A stretch of 26,100 nucleotides of DNA, taken from positions 1 to 26,100 of the IMG/VR virus record IMGVR_UViG_3300017776_000158. One strand, 5' to 3'. The position numbers and the translations under genes were made by a program. A model generated the notes under the pieces. It did not search any database. It worked only from the letters and a program-made list of their open reading frames with translations, and was not told where the DNA came from. The DNA is from a virus. Below, one piece after another: positions 20,918-26,100 of this stretch (position 1 is the stretch's first letter; each line of letters starts with the position of its first letter).

Positions 20918-21501
20918 TGAGTGTAGTATCAAGAACAGCTGATTTATTTTACGCCTTTAGGTTTCTAAAGTTGTTGGTTACTCCATGGGATAAAATGGGT
21001 GCATATGAACACGGTATTGTTGACGAGAATGGAAAGGTTTTAATTAAGGGTAAAGATATAAAAGACCCTAAGGCAAAGGCAACCTATACCGTTTTCCATA
21101 GGTTAGTATTTAACCTAAAAAGAATTTTAAATAAATTACCATTTGGTAAGACTAAGTTGGCCTCTTATGCGGCCGCTTTATTTTTAATAAAAGAAAACAC
21201 TGGACTAACAGAAGAACAGATTAGAAAAGTGTTAGATGAAATTTTAGAGGACATGGATGAGACCCTTAACGAGAGTGTATTCTTTATTAAGGACGATGTC
21301 ATCAATCCAGGGAAGTATAAATTAGTTTCTGAAATGGCAAGTATGGATACGGGAGAAATTATTGCTTTCCCCGGCCAAGAAGTGGTAGTACCAGTTCACA
21401 GTAAACCAGTAGACTATATGTTTAATACTGGTATATATGAGGTAACACACTCCTTAACAAATCAGAAATTATATATAAGCAGTGGAGATATTAAGAAATG
21501 A
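20917..21501 (+). CDS. conserved T4-like phage protein of unknown function
   Basis: 194 aa. The N-terminal region SVVSRTADLFYAFRFLKLLVTPW and KLASYAAALFLIKENTG are hydrophobic helices. The C-terminal part (about 125-194) looks like a small beta-barrel with GEIIAFPGQEVVVPVHS. The pairing with the previous gene is tight (one-base overlap). I associate both with marine T4-like phages but no function is known. A candidate virion or membrane-associated assembly protein. Confidence 0.6.
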   Translation: MSVVSRTADLFYAFRFLKLLVTPWDKMGAYEHGIVDENGKVLIKGKDIKDPKAKATYTVFHRLVFNLKRILNKLPFGKTKLASYAAALFLIKENTGLTEEQIRKVLDEILEDMDETLNESVFFIKDDVINPGKYKLVSEMASMDTGEIIAFPGQEVVVPVHSKPVDYMFNTGIYEVTHSLTNQKLYISSGDIKK

Positions 21502-21944
21502 AAAATTTTAAAGACGTTTGGGAAGATGCAGCGGCCAACTCAGTATCGGGTGGCGGCGTAGAAATGCCAGCGGATGTTCAACACGATAAGAAAAAGAGGA
21601 AAAAAGCAGTGTACGATGGACGAACTAAAGAAGGCCGTAAATTTGTAGAGAGAATGTTGGCAAGAAGAAAGGCCAAAGAAGAAAAGTCTCAAAAGTCTTT
21701 ACAGGCACAAAATTTAAAATCCGTTGAGGTAAAGGAAGACCAAGAAGTTGAAGAGGCAAAGAAGGCGCCTAAGATTAAGAAAATGAGTATTTATGGTTCT
21801 GAAATTAATGGACTTAGGTCTGGTACAAAATACTATTCTGCAAAGGCAATTGATAATAAAGGTAAACTTGCGTTTAGAGTAGTGGATGAATTTGGTAGTA
21901 TTGAAACTCTTGATTTAAAAGCATTCGCCAAAAGATTCGGTTAA
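21498..21944 (+). CDS. capsid-targeted protein, basic middle region
   Basis: 148 aa. N-terminus MKNFKDVWEDAAANSVSGGG resembles the tag (MK-x-F-K-D), with a cut after VWE or within EDA, so it is a weaker match. The middle is strongly basic (KKKRKKAVYDGRTKEGRKF), then an acidic linker, then a C-terminal beta-rich domain (YYSAKAIDNKGKLAFRVVDEFG). The start overlaps the previous stop as ATGA. Role unknown; packaged-protein inference comes from the N-terminus and position. Confidence 0.6.
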   Translation: MKNFKDVWEDAAANSVSGGGVEMPADVQHDKKKRKKAVYDGRTKEGRKFVERMLARRKAKEEKSQKSLQAQNLKSVEVKEDQEVEEAKKAPKIKKMSIYGSEINGLRSGTKYYSAKAIDNKGKLAFRVVDEFGSIETLDLKAFAKRFG

Positions 21945-21960
21945 TAATATAGGTTAGATT

Positions 21961-22353
21961 ATGACAAAAATATTGATGGGCATTATAGGAGCAATGGGAC
22001 TAGCAGGTTTCATGTATTATAATTTTTCTGTAGTACCCATGAAGAATAAATTGGAAGAACAGGCAAAAGTTATAATTGCACAAGACCTAAGAGACCAAGA
22101 ACAAAAGGCCACTATCCAGGCAGTTCAGAATAACTTGGCTCAAACAACTCAAGCCCTTTCTGGGTTACAGAGTAAAAATCAACAGTACGAAATACAAATG
22201 GCAGATTATCTGGATATATTCAGACGACATAATCTATCTAAACTAGCAAGTGCAAAACCTGGATTGGTTGAAGTAGATGCAAATAATGGAACGAAGGAGG
22301 CATTCGATGCGATTGAAGCAGATAGTCAGCGTATTAGCTCTCTTAACGATTAG
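21961..22353 (+). CDS. inner-membrane spanin-like protein (Rz-like)
   Basis: 130 aa. One N-terminal membrane span (about 4-22), then a long coiled-coil periplasmic domain (KLEEQAKVIIAQDLRDQEQ, Gln-rich). This is the topology of an i-spanin, which bridges the envelope with an outer-membrane lipoprotein at lysis. The downstream lipoprotein gene starts inside its 3' end in another frame, the classic Rz/Rz1 arrangement. Homology is by architecture, not sequence. Confidence 0.65.
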   Translation: MTKILMGIIGAMGLAGFMYYNFSVVPMKNKLEEQAKVIIAQDLRDQEQKATIQAVQNNLAQTTQALSGLQSKNQQYEIQMADYLDIFRRHNLSKLASAKPGLVEVDANNGTKEAFDAIEADSQRISSLND

Positions 22354-22894
22354 TGGTTGTTCACTACTTCAACAAGCTCCAAGGGAAGTTGAAATAGTAA
22401 CCAAACCAGTAAAGATTGATATTGTTCAACCAGTATTACCTAGACCAATAGACCTAAAAGAGCCTAAGTGGTATGTGGTATCTGATACTAGAATTATCAA
22501 TCCATGCGCAAAAGAATTTTATAATCCTAAACAGTATGATGATAAAGGTCAAGAAAAATATAAAAGACCTAAGATGGATCACCCTGAGGGATTATTAAAT
22601 GAGAAGGGTAAGGTTATTAGGGTATGTAAACTGGGCAAAGAAAATGATTGGCCTGAAGGTTATACATATTTAGATAGGTTTATAGAAGATATTAAAAAGA
22701 AACACGGTGGAGATGTAGTATTCTTTGCCATGACTGTCGATGATTATGAGCTTATGTCTTATAATACCCAAGAGATTAAAAGATATATTAATCAATTAGG
22801 GGAAGTGATAGTTTATTATAGGAACGTGACAATAGGTGATGAAGATGCTGGAGCAGTTGAAATTAAAGTGGAGAAAGAAGATGGGAACAACTAG
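22307..22894 (+). CDS. outer-membrane lipoprotein, spanin-like (Rz1-like)
   Basis: 195 aa from ATG 22307, chosen because a full AAGGAGG lies at 22294-22300; the longer frame from 22277 would precede the signal peptide by 10 extra residues. MRLKQIVSVLALLTISGC is a type II signal peptide with lipobox ISGC (Cys18), so the mature protein starts with a lipidated Cys. A Pro-rich stretch follows (VQPVLPRPIDLKEP), as in o-spanins, then a globular domain larger than usual Rz1. It overlaps the i-spanin candidate by 47 bases. Inference: the pair fuses inner and outer membranes during lysis of a Gram-negative host. Confidence 0.7.
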   Translation: MRLKQIVSVLALLTISGCSLLQQAPREVEIVTKPVKIDIVQPVLPRPIDLKEPKWYVVSDTRIINPCAKEFYNPKQYDDKGQEKYKRPKMDHPEGLLNEKGKVIRVCKLGKENDWPEGYTYLDRFIEDIKKKHGGDVVFFAMTVDDYELMSYNTQEIKRYINQLGEVIVYYRNVTIGDEDAGAVEIKVEKEDGNN

Positions 22895-23642
22895 AATGAA
22901 GGATGAAATGGGTAAATGGGATAGAGCAGAGATTGCTGCACGTCTATCTGCAATTGCATATATGAATGAGAAACCAGCACAGACTGCTGCTAAGAAATTA
23001 GGTTTTGCATGGGTGAAGTTATTAAGTAAGGACGGCGCAGAAGTACTTATTGCAAAAGACCGTAATGATTTATGGTTTGCATTTAGAGGCACAGAGCCTT
23101 CTAAAATGAATGATGTAATGGCTGATCTTAAAATTATTAAAAATACTGCCAAGGCTGGTGGTAAAGTACACGGTGGTTTTCAACAAGAAGTTAATGATTT
23201 ATGGATGGATATAGTAAAAGAACTAGAACATAATGACCAATTAAAAATAAGAAAAGATGTTTATATGACTGGTCATAGTTTAGGTGCTGCAATGGCAACT
23301 ATTGCATCAACTAGATATCAACCACAGGAACTATTTACATTCGGTTCGCCTAGAGTAGGTGGATCAAGATTTATTAAAAATATCAAATGTCCTCATTATA
23401 GATTTATGAATAATAATGACATTGTTTGTCGTATCCCACCTGCGTGGTTAGGATTCAGACATCATGGAGAAATGATTTATTTTGATAGAAACGGAAATAA
23501 GTCGCCTAAACCTACATGGGGTGACCTATTCTATGGTATCTTAAACTCATGGAAAAGATTTAAATTCTTTGATGGTGTTGTAGACCATGGAATGCCTAAT
23601 TATGTTAAGGCATTAAAGAAACTCGCGAGGGTTGAAAAATAA
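22881..23642 (+). CDS. class 3 (Lipase_3-like) lipase
   Basis: 253 aa from ATG 22881, with GGAGA at 22870-22874 (6-base spacing); upstream in-frame GTG/ATG codons lack a ribosome binding site. Alpha/beta-hydrolase landmarks: FAFRGTEP, HGGF, nucleophile elbow GHSLG (Ser133), FGSPRVGG, NNNDIV (Asp180) and VVDHGMPNY (His236), giving a complete Ser-Asp-His triad. The family hydrolyses acylglycerols or phospholipids. No signal peptide is seen, so access to membrane would be from inside the cell. It overlaps the spanin lipoprotein by 14 bases, hence it may be part of a lysis cassette or remodel host lipids. Confidence 0.88.
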   Translation: MGTTRMKDEMGKWDRAEIAARLSAIAYMNEKPAQTAAKKLGFAWVKLLSKDGAEVLIAKDRNDLWFAFRGTEPSKMNDVMADLKIIKNTAKAGGKVHGGFQQEVNDLWMDIVKELEHNDQLKIRKDVYMTGHSLGAAMATIASTRYQPQELFTFGSPRVGGSRFIKNIKCPHYRFMNNNDIVCRIPPAWLGFRHHGEMIYFDRNGNKSPKPTWGDLFYGILNSWKRFKFFDGVVDHGMPNYVKALKKLARVEK

Positions 23643-23953
23643 TGTATTGGCTTCTTATTCTTACTGTTAAATCGATATTGAGTTCTGTTATAGGATCATC
23701 TTTCTATAATTGGTTCCAAGGCACCACTGCTGGTATCTGGTTCCAAAAACAAGTAGATAGATTCATGCAACACTTCGCTGAGAAGTATGATTTAGAACTG
23801 GCCAAGAAAGACGCCAAGTTCAGAAAGCAGTACCCTCTAGTGGCCGATCGGCTAGACAAACTAGAGAGCAATAGTCATCCGTGTAAAGAACTACACGAAT
23901 TTGATGCCTATCCCAAGTTGATTGAACGAATAGAAAAGCTAGAAAAAAAGTAA
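23642..23953 (+). CDS. small membrane-anchored coiled-coil protein
   Basis: 103 aa. N-terminal hydrophobic segment (MYWLLILTVKSILSSVIGSSF), then a helical charged body ending in IERIEKLEKK. It starts in a TAATG overlap with the lipase stop, placing it in the same cassette. The topology would fit a holin-like or antiholin-like partner, but no signature is visible. Marine phages carry similar unknown proteins by memory. Confidence 0.6.
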   Translation: MYWLLILTVKSILSSVIGSSFYNWFQGTTAGIWFQKQVDRFMQHFAEKYDLELAKKDAKFRKQYPLVADRLDKLESNSHPCKELHEFDAYPKLIERIEKLEKK

Positions 23954-23961
23954 AATAGTTG

Positions 23962-23990
23962 TTTACATTTCATGCGAAATGTGATATAAT
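23962..23990 (+). promoter_or_regulatory. sigma70-type early promoter with dyad in spacer (nrdA)
   Basis: TTTACA (23962-23967), 17-bp spacer, TATAAT (23985-23990), extended TGTG before the -10. A perfect inverted repeat ACATTTC (23965-23971) / GAAATGT (23976-23982) with a 4-base centre lies between the -35 and -10, suitable for a repressor or activator site. Confidence 0.85.
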
Positions 23991-24016
23991 ATATACTATT
24001 AAAACATGGAATAATA

Positions 24017-26100
24017 ATGAATGGGATAAATGCAATGAAAATAGATGTCACTAAACGTGATGGCACAAAACAAGAATTTGACTTAGAAAAAGTACACAAG
24101 GTTTTAGAATGGGCAGTTGAGGGTATTACTGGGGTAAGTATATCCGAGATTGAACTTAAAGCTAATATTCAGTTATATAATAATATACCTGCATACGACA
24201 TTCATGAGCTCTTAATTAAATCTGCAGCAGAACTTATTTCTGATCACACCCCTAATTATCAATTCGTGGCCGCAAGGTTAATTAACTATAAACTCCGAAA
24301 AGAAGTATATGGAGAATATGAGCCCTGGCCACTTGCACAGTTAATCATTGAGAACGTATCGCGTAATGTATATGATGGTGCAATTATGGAGAATTATAGT
24401 CGTGATGAAATTGATGAATTGGATAAATACATCAAGCATGATAGAGATGATACGTTCACCTATACTGGTATGGAACAGTTTAGAGGTAAGTATTTAGTCC
24501 AAGACCGTAAGAATAAAATCCATTACGAAACTCCACAAATGCTGTACATGATGGTAGCAGCAACACTATTTTCCAATTACCCAAAAGAAACACGTATGAG
24601 ATACGTTAAGGAATACTACGATGCAATTTCTCAATTCTATATTTCATTACCTACGCCGATCATGGCTGGAGTTCGTACACCAACAAGACAGTTTTCATCC
24701 TGTGTACTTATTGAATCTGGGGATAGCCTTGACTCTATTAATTCTACTGCTACTTCTATTGTCAAGTACATAAGTAAAAAGGCTGGTATCGGTATTGGTG
24801 CAGGTTCCATTCGAGCAGAAGGTGCAAAAGTAGGAGACGGTTCAGTAGTCCATACTGGGTTAATCCCATTCTTAAAATATTTCCAAGCGGCTGTTAAATC
24901 ATGTTCACAAGGTGGTGTTCGTGGTGGTGCCGCGACAGTATATATCCCAGTATGGCACTACGAGTTTGAGGACTTGGTAGTATTAAAGAATAATAAAGGA
25001 ACAGAAGAGAATAGAGTCCGTCACATGGACTATGCATTCCAATTTAACAAGTTGATGTATGAGCGTCTATTGACTAATGGTAATATAACCTTTTTCGACC
25101 CTAATGATGTCCCAGGGCTATATGAGGCCTTCTTTGCCGATCAAGATAAATTTAAAGCATTATATGAGAAGTATGAAAGGGCCCATAGTATCCGTAAAAA
25201 ATCATTACCAGCAGTTGAGGTATTCTCACAATTCTTGACAGAAAGAAAGGATACGGGTAGAATATATCTAATGAATGTTGACCATGCAAATGACCACGGA
25301 GCATTCTTGCCGGATCGAGCCCCTATTAAAATGAGTAATCTGTGTTGTGAGATTGACTTACCAACATCACCATTAGATGCATCGGATGAAAATGTGGGTG
25401 AAATTTCTCTATGTACTCTATCAGCCATTAATTGGGGACTTATAAATGATCCGAAAGATTTTGAAAAATACTGTAATCTTACTGTTAGGGCTCTTGACGA
25501 GTTACTTGATTATCAAGGGTATCCTGTACCTGCCGCTAAGCGCGGTACTCTCAACCGCAGACCTCTTGGAGTTGGCATAATTAATCTAGCATACTTCTTG
25601 GCCAAGAGAGGGCTCAAATATGATGAATCAGCATTTGAAGTGGTAGACCAATACGCAGAGGCATGGTCATACTATCTAATTAAGGCATCTGCTGACTTAG
25701 CCACAGAAAAAGGTAAAATTCCTTTAAATAATGAGACAAAATACGGCCATGGAGTTCTTCCAATTAATACATATAAGAGTGCGATAGATAATTTAATAGA
25801 GCATAAAGAGCGTATGAAGTGGGACGAGTTGAGCACTCAACTCAAAGCTACCGGAATTCGCAATAGTACTCTCATGGCATTAATGCCTTCGGAAACATCC
25901 GCACAGATTTCAAATAGTACAAATGGTATTGAACCTCCTAGAGCTTTAGTATCATATAAACAGAGTAAGGATGGTGTAATGGCCCAAGTTGTGCCAGGGT
26001 ATCATCACTTAAAGAATAAGTATGACCTGCTGTGGGATCAACAATCTCCGGACGGATACTTAAAAATCTGTGCTATCTTACAGAAGTATATTGACCAAGG
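24017..26100 (+). CDS. nrdA: class Ia ribonucleotide reductase, alpha subunit (3' end missing)
   Basis: Partial, about 694 codons, running off the window; by comparison with the T4 subunit (about 754 aa) roughly 60 C-terminal residues, including the tail cysteines, lie beyond. An N-terminal ATP-cone (MKIDVTKRDGTKQEF...) is followed by the catalytic barrel: PTPIMAGVRTPTRQFSSC (redox Cys), GGVRGGAATVYIPVWH, MSNLCCEI (radical Cys and Glu), SLCTLSA (partner Cys) and NSTNGIEPP. The enzyme converts NDPs to dNDPs with NrdB. ATG 24017 has GGA 6 bases upstream; ATG 24035 (MKIDV) is an alternative. nrdB is not in this window. Confidence 0.95.
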   Translation, partial: MNGINAMKIDVTKRDGTKQEFDLEKVHKVLEWAVEGITGVSISEIELKANIQLYNNIPAYDIHELLIKSAAELISDHTPNYQFVAARLINYKLRKEVYGEYEPWPLAQLIIENVSRNVYDGAIMENYSRDEIDELDKYIKHDRDDTFTYTGMEQFRGKYLVQDRKNKIHYETPQMLYMMVAATLFSNYPKETRMRYVKEYYDAISQFYISLPTPIMAGVRTPTRQFSSCVLIESGDSLDSINSTATSIVKYISKKAGIGIGAGSIRAEGAKVGDGSVVHTGLIPFLKYFQAAVKSCSQGGVRGGAATVYIPVWHYEFEDLVVLKNNKGTEENRVRHMDYAFQFNKLMYERLLTNGNITFFDPNDVPGLYEAFFADQDKFKALYEKYERAHSIRKKSLPAVEVFSQFLTERKDTGRIYLMNVDHANDHGAFLPDRAPIKMSNLCCEIDLPTSPLDASDENVGEISLCTLSAINWGLINDPKDFEKYCNLTVRALDELLDYQGYPVPAAKRGTLNRRPLGVGIINLAYFLAKRGLKYDESAFEVVDQYAEAWSYYLIKASADLATEKGKIPLNNETKYGHGVLPINTYKSAIDNLIEHKERMKWDELSTQLKATGIRNSTLMALMPSETSAQISNSTNGIEPPRALVSYKQSKDGVMAQVVPGYHHLKNKYDLLWDQQSPDGYLKICAILQKYIDQ

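Noticed and set aside
25141-25428. Minus-strand frame opposite nrdA
   Set aside because: It lies entirely within a highly conserved NrdA coding segment, with no sign of function.
1-26100. CRISPR arrays, insertion sequences, integrase or attachment sites
   Set aside because: No regularly spaced repeats, transposase-like frames or integrase genes were seen. Everything looks like a continuous lytic-phage gene string.

Overview
The window is a compact, AT-rich stretch of a tailed-phage genome. Every credible gene is on the + strand, and neighbours mostly overlap by 1-50 bases or sit a few bases apart. A UvsX recombinase, a gp41-type DnaB helicase, a class Ia NrdA close to T4 NrdA, a T4-type late promoter and a run of genes with T4-like capsid-targeting N-termini point to a marine T4-like myovirus. 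Phage-encoded ribosomal protein bS21, ThyX, a SleB-type hydrolase, sugar-nucleotide enzymes and a conserved 54-aa membrane protein recall the myoviruses of Pelagibacter-type hosts. That host assignment is from memory and unverified. A two-component spanin pair implies a Gram-negative host.

Layout. (1) 1-10,024 is the early/replicative half: a primase-polymerase-like protein, a UDP-sugar dehydrogenase, MazG, a sugar-nucleotide epimerase, a SleB hydrolase, a thermonuclease, a divergent GIY-YIG-like protein, a TagD-like cytidylyltransferase, bS21, UvsX, gp41 helicase and ThyX. Consensus sigma70 promoters (TTKACA, 17-bp spacer, TATAAT, usually with TGTG just before the -10) head the transcription units. 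(2) 10,025-12,020 holds a tRNA-Arg(UCU), small unknown genes and a GC-rich, strongly structured non-coding stretch at 11,217-11,375. (3) 12,038-21,944 appears to be a late virion-cargo region. It starts at a TATAAATA late promoter, and at least nine genes share an N-terminus of the form MK(S/T/N)(F/L)KE...(L/I)xE. That matches the logic of T4 capsid-targeting sequences with a gp21 prohead-protease cleavage site. The tagged proteins include a ligase-like nucleotidyltransferase, an HxGH nucleotidyltransferase, a zeta-like P-loop kinase and a very basic protein. (4) 21,961-23,953 looks like a lysis/envelope cassette: overlapping inner and outer spanins, a class 3 lipase and a membrane protein. 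(5) 23,962-26,100 returns to an early promoter and nrdA, which runs off the window.

Working together, the early genes would supply DNA precursors (ThyX, NrdA, MazG, nuclease), replication and recombination (UvsX, gp41), ribosome retargeting (bS21, tRNA-Arg) and surface-sugar remodelling (dehydrogenase, epimerase, cytidylyltransferase). The late region would load the head with enzymes that enter the next host with the DNA. The most notable candidates are the capsid-targeted cargo set, including a protein that carries a second, internal targeting motif, and the unclassified structured RNA.
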